A DNA stretch of 64,000 nucleotides from Anolis sagrei (taxonomy: Eukaryota > Chordata > Lepidosauria > Squamata > Anolidae), in contig NC_090028.1 of NCBI RefSeq assembly GCF_037176765.1, forward strand, positions 23,177,509 through 23,241,508, in the 5' to 3' direction. A program made the position numbers and the translations under genes. This document shows positions 47,373 to 58,509 of this stretch, piece after piece (the stretch's first letter is position 1; every line of letters starts with the position of its first letter). The notes beneath the pieces were generated by a model, which was not told the origin of the DNA, ran no database searches, and worked only from the letters and a program-made list of their open reading frames with translations.

Positions 47373-47689
47373 CCATTTCCGGGTCCTAAACAAAGGTCAT
47401 AAAGTATTGAGGGCAAAGCAGCTGGACCTCTGAAAGCCTTCCATCCCGCCTGGGATACCCAGTGAAGCAGAAAGGAGAAAGCTCGACCCCATAAACAGCC
47501 AATGCGGAAGAATATATTTTCAATAAATAATGAGCCAAGCCTGCAGGGACCAAGTGGATATAAATGAGGCAGCAAAGGTTGGCCATAAATTAAGGATGCC
47601 CTCAATGGGAGGCTTCCTTGGGCTGCAAATATCCCGAATCTCATCTTGTGAAAGGGAGAAAAGGAGCAAATGGCTTTACTATGGCACCA

Positions 47690-47800
47690 AACATATGGTG
47701 CCATATGCTACAGAGTCCTGGGATTTGTAGTTTTCTGAGGCCCGGTATCATTGGTAGAGAGGGCTTGCAAAACTACAACTCCCAGGTTACACAGCCAGGA
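47690..47800. mobile_element. MITE scrap
   Basis: GGGATTTGTAGTTTTCTGAG and AAACTACAACTCCCAGGTTA are opposed arms of the MITE centre. Confidence 0.5.
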
Positions 47801-47804
47801 GGCA

Positions 47805-47962
47805 TGGCAGCTCCTTCTTTGGAAGCTTTTAAACAGAGGCTGGATGGCCATCTGTCAGGGGTGATCTGAATGCAATATTCCTGCTTCTTGGCAGGGGGTT
47901 GGGCTGGATGGCCCATGAGGTCTCTTCCAACTCTTTGATTCTATGATTCTATGATTCTATGT
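47805..47962 (+). mobile_element. CR1 3' end
   Basis: CTCCTTCTTTGGAAGCTTTT through the final DGHLSGVI codons to four GATTCTAT-type units. Confidence 0.92.
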
Positions 47963-48020
47963 ATATACAATATATTATATTATATTATATTATATTATAT
48001 TATATTATATTATATTATAA
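47963..48020. repeat. (TATAT)n microsatellite
   Basis: Pentanucleotide ATTAT repeats follow the CR1 tail directly. Confidence 0.9.
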
Positions 48021-49311
48021 GCACAGTGCAGGAGACAAGATGGAACTGCCTTCCTGGCCCCTCTTTTCACTGATCTCAGAGCAGCGGTTGGTGCTGAAGG
48101 GGGGGGGGCAACTGATGACACTGGAGGCAAGATGGGATTGACTTTATGGCTCCTCTCTTAGTAAAACTACAACTCCCAGGATTCGATAGCATTGAGCCAT
48201 GGTACCACTGCCATGCAAGGCTGGGGTAAAAATTGCTGGAAAAAACATTAACAACCTTAGATATGCAGATGATACCGCTTTGATGGCCGAAAGCGAGGAG
48301 AAGCTGAGGAGCCTTCTAATCAAGGTGAAAGAATAAAGCGCAAAAGCTGGGTTGCAGCTAAACACCAAAAAAAACCAAGATTATGGCAACAAGACTGATT
48401 GATAACTGGCAAATAGAGGGAGAAAACGTGGAGACAGTGACCGACTCTGTATTTCTAGGGGCAAAGATTACTGCAGACAGAGACTGCAGACAGGAAATCA
48501 GAAGATGTTTCCTTCTTGGGAGGAGAGCAATGACCAATCTCGATAAAATAGCAAAGACTAGAGACATCACACTGGCAACGAAGATCCGCATAGCCAAAGC
48601 AATAGTATTCCTGTCAGGACATGATTCAAAGCTTGAGAAAATAAGCATTTGACTCCTGCCCTTGCCAACATACCTGAAGCAAGGTCAGCGTCAACAAAGG
48701 AATCTGGAGGAGGAGAGCAGTCCTGCGAGGAAGCGATAATCAGGAGAAATTGTTCACAGGAGTTGGAGAAGGCTGGGGAAGGGTTGGAAGGTTTTGGAAG
48801 AGGAGGAGGGGAAAACCACGCTGAAAGGGATTGAAGGTAAAAGGGAAATTAGTAGTGTTATTTTTCCTCGTCTGTGTAGAAGCAATAAAGCTGGCTATGT
48901 CCACATAGCATGTGGGTACCATTTGATTGCTAAACCCTACCAGCAGGATCTGACAATTCCCCATAGTAGTCACCTATGGATGTGAGAGCTGGCCCATAAG
49001 GAAGGCTGAACAAAGGAAGATAGATGCTTTTGAACTGTGGTGTTGGAGGAAAGTTCTGAGAGTGCTTTGGACCGCCAGAAGATCCAAACAGTCCATACTT
49101 CAGGAAATAAAGCCCGACTGCTCATTAGAAGGAAGGATAGTAGAGGCAAATATGAAGCACCGTATATTCTGGCATATAAGATGACTGGGCGTATAAGACT
49201 ACCCCCAACTTTTCCAGTTAAAATATAGATTTTGGGATATATTCGCTGTATAAGACTACCCCTCTTCCAACGCACACCAAATAAAAATTTAAAAAGCATC
49301 AGATTTGATTT

Positions 49312-50631
49312 TGTCAGGTTTTACAATGTATTGTAATGTAATATAGCTGAGTCATGCACTGCTAATGGGCTTCTATTGGAAATGCTGAGTCATACATTAA
49401 CTGTATATAGGGAATCATTTGGGGAATGTGTTCTGGCCTAGTCCAGGTGATTGTGAATGATGTAATCCTAGGTCTGAATTAAGTTAATGAGTTGGGAACC
49501 AATCAGAGATTGCTATGTGTAATTGTATAGAATTGTATATAAGGAAGTCAAGTACATTGTATATTTCTCTCCTTGTGCTGTGATGCTGTTCGTCAAAGGC
49601 TCTATGTAATTGATTAAAAGAACCTGTCTGCTAAGACAAGATATAACTGTGTGCTGTGGTAAGTTTGTAATATCATTTAGACCAGGGGTCCCCAAACTAC
49701 GCCCCGCGGGCCATTTCCAGCCCACCAAGGGCCGTAATCTGGCCTGCGGAGGAGGAGCGCCCCCCCCCCCACAGTGCCCCTCCGTTGGCTGGCGCACGCT
49801 ATCCCTCAGGCCCGATGGACAGCGTGAGCCAGCCAAGGGAGGCTGGTCCGCGTGGTCTACTCGCGAGTAAAGCACCTCACGAGGTGCTTTACTCACAAGT
49901 AGGCCGCACGGGCCTGCTCCCCCCTTGGCAGGCTCACGCTATCCGTCAGGCCTGATGGACAGCGTGAGTCAGCCAAGGGAGGCTGCCCCAGCGCTACATG
50001 CAGTCATGCTGGCCACATGACCTTGGAGGTGTCTACGGACAACGCCGGCTTTTTGACTTAGAAATGCAGACGAGCACCACAGAGTCAGACACGACTGGAC
50101 TCCATGTCAGAGGAAAACCTTTAACCAGGAAAATTGTGGAAGACCCAGGGTGGGAGAAAGAACTCTTGTCTGTTGGAGGTAGGTATGAATGTTTCAGTTG
50201 GCCACCTTGATTGCCATTTCATAGGCTGACAGTTTTTAGGGAGAATCCTTTGTTGAGAGATGATTAGCTGGCCCTGATTGTTTCTTGTCTGGAGTTCCCC
50301 TGTGTTTGAATGTTGTTCTTTATTTACAGTTATAATTTTAGAGATTTTTAAATACTGGTAGCCAGATTTTTGATCAGACTAGAAATAGGAAGATTTCCAT
50401 TCTCTGCTCCTGGAATTACTGCCTAAAGAGGGCTAGAAAGAACCCCCTCTAAGGGCCTTTCCACACAGCAAAATAAGATATGTGCAATGTGCATAGGAAT
50501 TTTTTATTGATTTTTTTAAAAAAACTATTGTCCGGCCCTCCATCGGTCTGAGGAACAGTAAACTGGCCCCCGGTTTAAAAGGTTTGAGGACCCCTGATCT
50601 AGACTGGGGGAAAACAATAGTAAAACTGACA
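49312..50631 (+). mobile_element. Possible solo LTR fossil, split by hAT
   Basis: It runs from TGTCAGGTTTTAC to GTAAAACTGACA, with TATATAAGG near 49540 and ATTAAAAG near 49613. No flanking duplication was confirmed. A hAT element is inserted within it. Confidence 0.4.
49683..50596. mobile_element. Non-autonomous hAT with 8-bp duplication
   Basis: The ends CAGGGGTCCCCAAACT and (inverse) CAGGGGTCCTCAAACC are flanked by ATTTAGAC and ATCTAGAC (one difference). Inside are two 32-bp palindromes, a perfect 14-bp hairpin, a Sauria-SINE tail (about 49990-50120) and a Penelope-like stretch (about 50130-50370). Confidence 0.9.
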
Positions 50632-51305
50632 ATGACCGGGCATGTGCTCAAGTGCCTGTAAAAGAGTTCCAGAGTGACTGCAGTTTGTGGGAGCAGTTGA
50701 CTGAAAATAATGTGCAGGAAGAAGCTACTGGAAAGAGCTGAAGTTGTGCAACTGATCTGCTGCTGAATTGTGAAATTAATCTCAACATATTTAAATATGG
50801 TAATTTTCCTATTACTGTACCTCCTTCTCTGCCTCTCAGATCTTGCACATGTGCACTTGCACCACTTCACTGCAGTCTTCAGAAGTGAGATCTGAGAGGC
50901 AGAGGAGGAGGTACGGTAATAGGATACAAGGGCAGGCTAGACAGGTAAAAGAGGTGTGTTTGTCTGGGCCCAGAGCCACTCTATCTCTTTATTCCATACC
51001 CAGGGCACCCCGGACGCCTGCAGCTTGCTCCGGCCTTCACTTACACCTTCCCGGTGAGGCGCCCCTTCACCTCACCATCGGCACCGCATTGTCCACGAAT
51101 CCTGATGAATGGATTTTCTTCTACCGTACTTGTACAGTGTCACCCTTAATGCTTTCATACAGTTGTTGCATACGGCAGGGACGCGGCCATTGCCATTTTT
51201 GAGCTTCCCCACCATATGCAGCAACCACTGATTCTCCAATCCGATTGGAAGTTTCAGCATCCGCTCTATAAGACGACTCCCGCGTATAAGACGACTCCTG
51301 CGTAT

Positions 51306-52131
51306 AGAATCATAGAATCATAGAATCAAAGAGTTGGAAGAGACCTCATGGGCCATCCAGTCCAACCCCCTGCCAAGAAGCAGGAATATTGCATTCAAAT
51401 CACCCCTGACAGATGGCCATCCAGCCTCTGTTTAAAAGCTTCCAAAGAAGGAGCCTCCACCACACTCTGGGGCAGAGAGTTCCACTGCTGAACGGCTCTC
51501 ACAGTCAGGAAGTTCTTCCTCATGTTCAGATGGAATCTCCTCTCTTGTAGTTTGAAGCCATTGTTCCGCGTCCTAGTCTCCAAGGAAGCAGAAAACAAGC
51601 TTGCTCCCTCCTCCCTGTGGTTTCCTCTCACATATTTATACATGGCTATCATATGGTGCAGTGGGTTAAAGCACTGAGCTGCTGAGCTTGTTGATCAAAA
51701 GGTCGCAGGTTCGATTCTGGGGAGCGGCATGAGCTTCCGCTGTCAGCCCTAGCTTCTGCCAACCTAGCAGTTCGAAAACATGCAAATGTGAGTAGATCAA
51801 TAGGTAAGGAAGGTAACGGGGCTCCATGCAGTCATGCCGGCCACATGACCCTGGAGGTGTCTACGGACAACGCTGGCTCTTTGGCTTAGAAATGGAGATG
51901 AGCACCACACCCCAGAGTCAGACATGACTGGACTTAATGCCAGGGGACTACCTTTACCTTTTATCATATCTCCTCTCAGCCTTCTCTTCTCCAGGCTAAA
52001 TATGCCCAGCTCCTTAAGCCGCTCCTCATAGGGCTTGTTCTCCAGACCCTTGATCATTTTAGTCGCCCTCCTCTGGACACATTCTAGCTTGTCAATATCT
52101 CTCTTGAATTGTAGTGCCCAGAATTGGACAC
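51306..52131 (-). mobile_element. CR1 LINE, split by Sauria SINE
   Basis: Reverse-strand CR1: tail at 51306, intact-looking C-terminus ([20 protein letters not shown]), interrupted at 51654 and resuming at 51962 with RRLRGDMI and [18 protein letters not shown]. Confidence 0.93.
51655..51961 (+). mobile_element. Sauria-type SINE with 8-bp duplication
   Basis: The tRNA-like head (GTGCAGTGGGTTAAAGCA, GGTTCGATTC) is followed by CAGTTCGAAAACATGCAAAT and the BovB-like 3' end (AGTCAGACATGACTGGACTT). TATCATAT lies on both sides (51647-51654, 51962-51969). It is nearly full length, so young. Confidence 0.93.
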
Positions 52132-52520
52132 AATTATAAGACTACTCCAGTGTATAAGACTACTCCCGTGTATAAGACTACTACCATGTATAAGATAACC
52201 CCACATATAAGATGACCCCTGACTTTTGAAAAGATTTTCTTGGGTTAAAAAGTAGTCTTATACACCAGAATATAGGGTGCTTTGGACACATAATGAGAAG
52301 AAAAGAAATCTTAGAGAAGACAATGATGCTGAGGGGAAAGGAAGGAAAAAGGAAGAGGGGCCGATCAAGGGCAAGATGGATGGGTGGCATCCTTGAAGTG
52401 ACTGGCTTGACCTTGAAGGAGCTGGGGGTGGTGACGGCTAACAGGGAACTCTGGCGTAGGCTGGTTCATGAGATCACGAAGAGTCGGAAGCGAGTGAACA
52501 AATGAACAACAACTACCACT

Positions 52521-52875
52521 GCCATGGAGTCAAGTGATGTTAAACTGCATTTGTTCAGCAATTTAGATGCATTTTAAAGTTACCTATAGATATATGTTGC
52601 AAATCTGCATCCTTTGGAGGTTTTTCCCTCTTCCAATCCCTCCCCTTGCACCGATTTGGGCGATGCCCATTACGGCTTGCATAAATGGGTCTCCCCTCGC
52701 GGAGTTGCCATGACAATAGATGTTCAGGAGCCTTATAACAAATTAGTCACAGAGAGGTGGGAGAGAAGAACGGTAAATATTTCGGAATTTGATTGGAAAA
52801 CAGCTCATTCCTTTTGTGCGGAGAAAATAATAAGTGTTCTGAGCCATAAAGGATGCACTCAGGGTTCATTGAAAT
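52521..52875. other. Unassigned intergenic DNA
   Basis: No repeat family or gene was recognised between the BovB end and the minisatellite. The open frame at 52614-52883 has no supporting features. Confidence 0.35.
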
Positions 52876-53031
52876 CAGTGTAGAGCAGGCAGGCTTTTTG
52901 CAAAGCACGTAACAGTGTAGAACTGGAAAGTCTTTGCAAAGCTTATAGTGCAGAACAGGTAAGTCTTGACAAAGCTAGTAACAGTGAAGAGCAGGTAAGC
53001 ATTTGCAAAGCTAGTAGTGCAGAACAGGTAA

Positions 53032-54223
53032 GTGACCGCATTTCTGTGTACAAACCCACACGATCTCTTCGATCATCTGGAGAGGCTCTGCTCTCGCTCC
53101 CACCTCCCTCGTAGGTGCGATTGGTGGGGACGAGGGAGAGGACCTTCTCTGTGGTGGCCCCCCGACTCTGGAACTCACTTCCAAAGGATATCAGGCATGC
53201 CCCTACATTGGCAGACTTTAGGAGGAGCCTGAAAACCACTTTGAGTTGCCTGAGGGCTGAGAAAAGCGGTATATAAATAAAGTAAATAAATAATAAATAA
53301 ATAAAACGTGACTGTTCCAGTGTGCCTTCCCGGAATAAGGAAATAATTCCCAGCAAAATGTCCTCAGAATGCACTTTAACTATTTGTTGGATTGCGCTCC
53401 CCTCACTTTCTAAAATCCTCCTGCCAGATATATCCTACCTTGTTCATACCCAGCATTTATTTATTTTTTAATTATTACATTTGGCCCGGCCATAGGTTTT
53501 TAAATCTTTGTGTGTTATTGTTTATATGTGATTTATATTAATTGTATTGTTTTTGTTTTAGTGAAAGGACCAAGGCAGAAACATCTCCAGCTCATCCCCT
53601 GTTTGGGTATCAGCCAGCACGTCAACGACTTAAATCTAGAAATAGTTTTCTAAGATCCACAGAGACACTCGCTGGAACACCTCAGCAAGCGAGAGTCCAA
53701 AAGTGGCAGGCTCAAACCCAGAACCTCAATCAGTGGCTGATACCAAATGAGAGACTCCCCCCTGGACACACAGAGGACTGGGCGACTTGGAAGGCGCTGA
53801 ACAGACTGCGCTCTGGCACCACAAGATGCAGAGCCAACCTCAAGAAATGGGGCCACAAAGTGGAATCCACGACATGCGAGTGTGGAGAAGAGCAAACCAC
53901 TGACCACCTGCTGCAATGCAACCTGATCCCTGCCACATGCACAATGGAGGACCTTCTAGCGGCAACACCAGAGGCACTCCAAGTGGCCAGATATTGGTCA
54001 AAGGACATTTAATCAACTACCAAACTCACAAATTTTGTATTTTGTCTGTTTGTTTGCTTTGTTCTGTTAGAAATGTAATATAATTGACTGGGTGCCCTGA
54101 CACGACAAATAAATAATTTTTTTTGTTTATTGCTTTCTTGTTTTATTGATGTGTTGTTTGGCTCTGGCCTCATGTAAGCCACTCCGAGTCCCTTGGGGAG
54201 ATGGTGGCAGGGTATAAATAAAG

Positions 54224-54262
<39 letters not shown>
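53032..54262 (+). mobile_element. L2 LINE 3' part, split by another LINE
   Basis: It begins GTGACCGCATTTCTGTGTAC, covers the L2 C-terminus and 3' UTR to about 53556, and resumes at about 54118 to CTCATGTAAGCCACTCCGAG and the ATT tail. Confidence 0.88.
53557..54117 (+). mobile_element. LINE C-terminal fragment (WKALNRLRSG family)
   Basis: The open frame 53557-54012 encodes a LINE ORF2 end with WATWKALNRLRSGTTRCRAN, CECGEEQTTDHLLQC and a stop. The short 3' end is GCCCTGACACGACAAATAAA. A second copy is at 57144-57602. The clade is uncertain. Confidence 0.75.
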
Positions 54263-54263
<1 letters not shown>

Positions 54264-54415
54264 GTCTTTGAAGAGCTAGTAGTGCAGAGCAGGCAAGCAT
54301 TTGCAAAGCCATTAGTGCATAACAGGTAAGTCTTTACAAAGCTATTTGTGCAGAACTGGTAAGTCTTTACAAAACTATTAGTGCAGAACAGGTAAGCATT
54401 GGCAAAGCTAAAGAC

Positions 54416-54860
54416 CTTGCAAAATTACAATTACCAGACTGCATAGCATTGCCCATGGGGGTTCAAATGGCGTCAAACTGCTTTCGTTCTGCAGTGTGGA
54501 CACACCCTGAGATGGAGCTTATGTGGCCCACGGAGGTCAGGGAGCGTGCCCATAATAGCACCCAATGGAAAGAGTGGAGTGGATTTAGGTCAGTTGAATA
54601 TAATTACCCAAGTTGGAGCACAGCCAGGACACCTGAGCTTTGGCGGCTCCTTCCAAGTCCATTGCCTTGGGACTCGACTCCGGCGCTGAATGGCTCACCT
54701 GAGATCTCTCCTGACTAGACGGAGGCCTCAGGTCCCCAAAGTGGTTGTGATAATCGGTTTGCGGTTATGGAAAGCACCACACTCGATTAAATGTAAGAGG
54801 AGGATGCATACTATGGAGAAGGAAATGATGAAGTGCCAATCAGGCTATGTGTACAATCAG
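54416..54860. other. MITE half and unassigned DNA
   Basis: A MITE arm of the GCATTG/TAGCATT family near 54430-54510, then unassigned sequence up to the Penelope-like insertion. Confidence 0.35.
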
Positions 54861-54870
54861 TATATGAAAC

Positions 54871-55734
54871 GTATTGTCGAAGGCTTTCATGGCTGGAATC
54901 ACTAGGTTCTTGTGGGTTTTTTCGGGCTATAGGGCCATGTTCTAGAGGCATTTCTCCTGACGTTTCGCCTGCATCTATGGCAAGCATCCTCAGAGGTAGT
55001 GAGGTCTGTTGGAATTAGGACAATGGGTTTATATATCTGTGGAATGACTGGGGTGGGGCAAAGAGCTCTTCTCTGCTGGAGCTAGGTGTGAATGTTTCAA
55101 CTGACCACCTTCATTAGCATTTGAAGGCCTGGCTGAGCCTGGGAAAATCTTTTGTTGAGAGGTGTTAAGATGTGCCTGGTTGTTTCCTCTCTGCTGTTTT
55201 GCTGTTGTAATTTTAGAGTTTTTAATACTGGTAGCCAGATTTTGTTCATTTTCATGGTCTCTTCCTTTCTGTTGAAATTGTCCACATGCTTGTGGATTTC
55301 AATGGCTTCTTTGTGTAGTCTGACATGGTGGTTGTTGGAGTGGTCCAGCATTTCTGTGTTCTCAAATAATATGCTGTGTCCAGGCTGGTTCATCTGGTGC
55401 TCTGCTATGGCTGACTTCTCTAAAATTACAACAGCAAAACAGCAGAGAGGAAACAACCAGGCACATCTTAACACCTCTCAACAAAAGATTTTCCGAGGCT
55501 CAGCCAGGCCTTCAAATGCTAATCAAGGTGGTCAGTTGAAACATTCACACCTAGCTCCAGCAGAGAAGAGCTCTTTGCCCCACCCCAGCCATTCCATAGA
55601 GATATAAACCCATTTTCCTAATTCCAACAGACCTCACTACCTCTGAGGATGCTTGCCACAGATGCAGCCGAAACGTCAGGAGAAATGCCTCTAGAACATG
55701 GCCCTATAGCCCGAAAAAAAACACAAGAACCTAG
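54871..55734 (-). mobile_element. Penelope-like foldback element with 10-bp duplication
   Basis: Arms of about 290 bp (54871-55160 and 55440-55734) are inverted copies. Between them the reverse strand encodes a Penelope GIY-YIG-type end (AEHQMNQPGHSILFENTEML, HKEAIEIHKHVDNFNRKEET). TATATGAAAC flanks both sides (54861-54870, 55735-55744). Confidence 0.85.
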
Positions 55735-55744
55735 TATATGAAAC

Positions 55745-56810
55745 ATCCACCGATTCTGTCTTTAGACCTGGGTCGCAACTCAGAGATGTATATATAAATA
55801 TTCCAAAATGTGAAAATATCCAAAATACATAACATAATACAGATATTGGCCCATGTTATGCATATACTAGACCCTTGCTATCTGCTGGGACTTGGTTAGT
55901 TAGATGTTCATTCATAACGTTTTTATGACGCAGGAAGCAAAACGTTTTGATCCACCCTCGTATTATTATTATTATATAATGATGAAATGTTGTCTTTTAC
56001 ATAAAATGGCAAAATCAATAGTGGCCTTTTTGGGGGGAAATTATTAGTATTTTAATCATTGTAATAATAATTGCAGTATTAAAATATTTAGTATTTAAAT
56101 CAGGGGGCCACAAACTGTTGTTGTTGTTGTTGTTGTTGTTATTACTGGCTGTTAGTAATTGTGGGAGTTGCAGTCCAAAACACTGGAGGAAAGACTGAAG
56201 TTGGCCCAGGCCTGTCCTAAAGGCATCAGATGCGTTATTATCCTGGGTGCTAAGCAGAGTCAGCCCTGGTTAGTATTTGGATGGGAGACCACCGATGAAT
56301 ATGAAGCAGTTTTCACAGGAAGGAATTGATAAAACCACCTATTTAACCTCTATGAAATTAATGGGGTCTATATAAGCCAGCATGTGGTTTTGAAGGCACA
56401 CAGAAAGCAAAAAGGATCCTAAAGATCCCCTCTGAACGTGGAAGCTAAGCAGGGCCAGCCCTGGCTAATCCTTGAATGTGAGGCCAACATCAAATCCCAA
56501 CGGGTGTTGACTCCGTTTCAAAGCACAGCCACCTCCAAGCATTCCTTGGCTATAGAAACCTCATGAAAATCCACGGGGCTGCTGCGAAGGCTGCATTTTT
56601 GCTTGGCATGCTAAATGCTAAGCTAATGGGAGGATGTTTATGAAGAAATCCACCCACTGCAGCATTAAGCAGCAACCTTGACGCTTTGGTGCTGGGAAGA
56701 TTAGGAGCAACTCGGTGGGGTTCCCGGCACCATAATCCGACTTAGATATGCGCCAAGCCTTTGGCGTTCCAAGCAACATATGTTGGTTAATGACAGCATT
56801 ATTCCTTGGA
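55745..56810. other. Unassigned intergenic DNA with a MITE scrap
   Basis: A (GTT)n run and one arm of the TTGTGGGAGTTGCAGTCC MITE lie at 56115-56215. A duplicated phrase (AGGGCCAGCCCTGGCTAAT-like) occurs near 56255 and 56450. Nothing else was recognised. Confidence 0.35.
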
Positions 56811-56814
56811 TTGT

Positions 56815-58285
56815 TAGAATCATAGACTCCTAGAGCTGGAAGAGACCACATGGGCCATCTAGTCCAACCCCATTCCATGCAGGAAAAAAGCATAATCAAA
56901 TAATCCCCGAGAGATGGCCATCCAGCCTCTGCTTAAAAGCCTCAAAGAAACTCCAAGGCAGAGTGTTCTACTGCTGAACAGTTCTTAAGTTGTTCATTAG
57001 AATCTCCTCTGTCATTTCAATCCATGGCTCCATTGAGTCCTAGTTTCCAGGGCAGCAGAAAACAAGTCTGGTCCCTCTTCCTTACGGTACCCTTTTACAT
57101 ATTGATACACGACTCTCATCATTCTCCTCCTCTCACCCTTCTACAGAGACACTCGCTGGAACGCCTCAGCAATCGAGAGTCCAAAAGTGGCAGGCTCAAA
57201 CCCAGAACCTCAAGCAATGGCTGATACCAAATGAGAGACTCCCCCCTGGGCACACAGAGGACTGGGCGACTTGGAAGGCAATGAACAGACTGTGCTCTGG
57301 CACCACAAGATGCAGAGCCAACCTCAAGAAATGGGGCTACAAAGTGGAATCCTTGACATGCGAGTGCGGAGAGGAGCATACCACTGACCACCTGCTGCAA
57401 TGCAACCTGAGCCCAGCCACATGCACAATGGAGGACCTTCTTGCAGCAACACCGGAAGCACTCCAAGTGGCCAGATACTGGTCAAAGGACATTTAATCAA
57501 CTACCAAACTCACACATTTTGTATTTTCTCTGTTTGTTTCCTTTGTTCTGTTAGAAATGTAATATAATTGACTGGCTGCCCTGACACGAGAAAAAAAACC
57601 AAACCCTTCTATTCTGCAGGCTAAACAGACCCAGTTCTTTAAGACGCTTCTCAAAGGGATTCCTGGTCTCCAGACCTTTGATCCTTTTAGTCTCTCTCTT
57701 CCTCTGGATGCTTTCCAGCTTTGAGTCAACCTCTCTCTTGAACGGTGAGGCCATGAATTGGACATAGTGTGTTTCCAGGTGAAGAGGTCTGACCAAAACA
57801 GAATAGAGAGGCACCAGGACTTCCCTCAATCTGGGCACTGAACTCCTTTGGATGCAGCCCAAAATCCCAATGTCTTTTCGAGCTGCTGCATCACACGCTT
57901 GACTCGTGTTCATCTTTTTTCCGACCAAGATTCCAAGACCTTTCTCGCATGCGACTCTGTGGTGGAGCCAAGAATCACCAATCTTGTCTCTGTGCATGTC
58001 ATTTTTCCTGCCTAAGTAGAGTATCTTACATTTCCTCTTGTTGAAATTCATTGTATTAGCTTTGACCAATCATCTCTCTAATCTGTTGAGGTCATTTTGC
58101 ATCCTGACCCTGCCCTCTGGAGTAATCACTCTCCCTCCCAATTTGTTCCCATCTGCAAACTTGATAAGAAGCACTTCCTCTAAACCTTCATCCAAGTCAT
58201 TAATAAAGATGTTGAACAGGACTGGGCCCAGGACCGAACCCTCTTTATGGCATCCAAATAGTCACTTCTTTCTAGGATGAAGAAG
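56815..58285 (-). mobile_element. Diverged CR1 LINE, split by another LINE
   Basis: Reverse-strand CR1: 3' end at 56815 (AGAATCATAGACTCCTAGAG), RT coding continuing 57612-58285 (MNFNKRKCKILYLGRKNDMH, PLYSVLVRP, FADGNK equivalents). The LINE at 57144-57602 interrupts it. Confidence 0.88.
57144..57602 (+). mobile_element. LINE C-terminal fragment with 9-bp duplication
   Basis: It has the same coding as 53557-54012 (NRLCSGTTRCRANLKKWGYK, CECGEEHTTDHLLQC) and ends in GACACGAG plus an A run. ACCCTTCTA lies on both sides (57135-57143, 57603-57611). Confidence 0.88.
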
Positions 58286-58509
58286 CATTGGAGAGAAGCA
58301 CCCTTTGGGTTTGGTAGCTTAACCAATTCTAGATCTACCTAACAGTAGCATTGCCTGGCCGACATTGGACTAGTTGGCTTGCAAGAAGGTCATGGGGGAC
58401 TTTGTTGAAGGAAGGCCTTCCTGAAATCAAGATCTGCTCCATCCACAACATTCCCTGCATCTACATGTTTGTAGAAATCAACATTAGTTAAATACCCAAA
58501 GACCTTTAG

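Larger units (their letters stand above)
49158..52279. mobile_element. TIR-bounded element inside BovB
   Basis: Inverted ends CACCGTATATTCTGG and (inverse) CACCCTATATTCTGG, each followed by TATAAGA-rich sequence (TATAAGACTAC repeated), cut exactly into the BovB frame. Its own sequence is only a few hundred bases; the rest is nested insertions. The superfamily is not identified. Confidence 0.65.
48222..52515 (+). mobile_element. BovB/RTE LINE ORF2, split by a nest of later insertions
   Basis: RT coding with the YADDT motif at 48255-48300 is followed by AKITADRDCRQEIRRCFLLG. The fingers continue at 48965-49157 (ELWCWRKVLRVLWTARRSKQ). The C-terminus (HIMRRKEILEKTMMLRGKEG, TKSRKRVNK) resumes at 52280-52515. 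The host reading shows a frameshift and a stop. About 3.1 kb of foreign DNA lies between 49158 and 52279, and a further unassigned insert lies near 48640-48960. Confidence 0.88.
52876..54415 (+). repeat. ~34-bp minisatellite, split by L2
   Basis: Units TTTGCAAAGCTAGTAGTGCAG.ACAGGTAAG-like (shown in part) run at 52876-53034 and resume at 54262-54415. The two halves are in register, so they were one array of about eight units. Most units contain CAGGTAAG. Confidence 0.85.
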
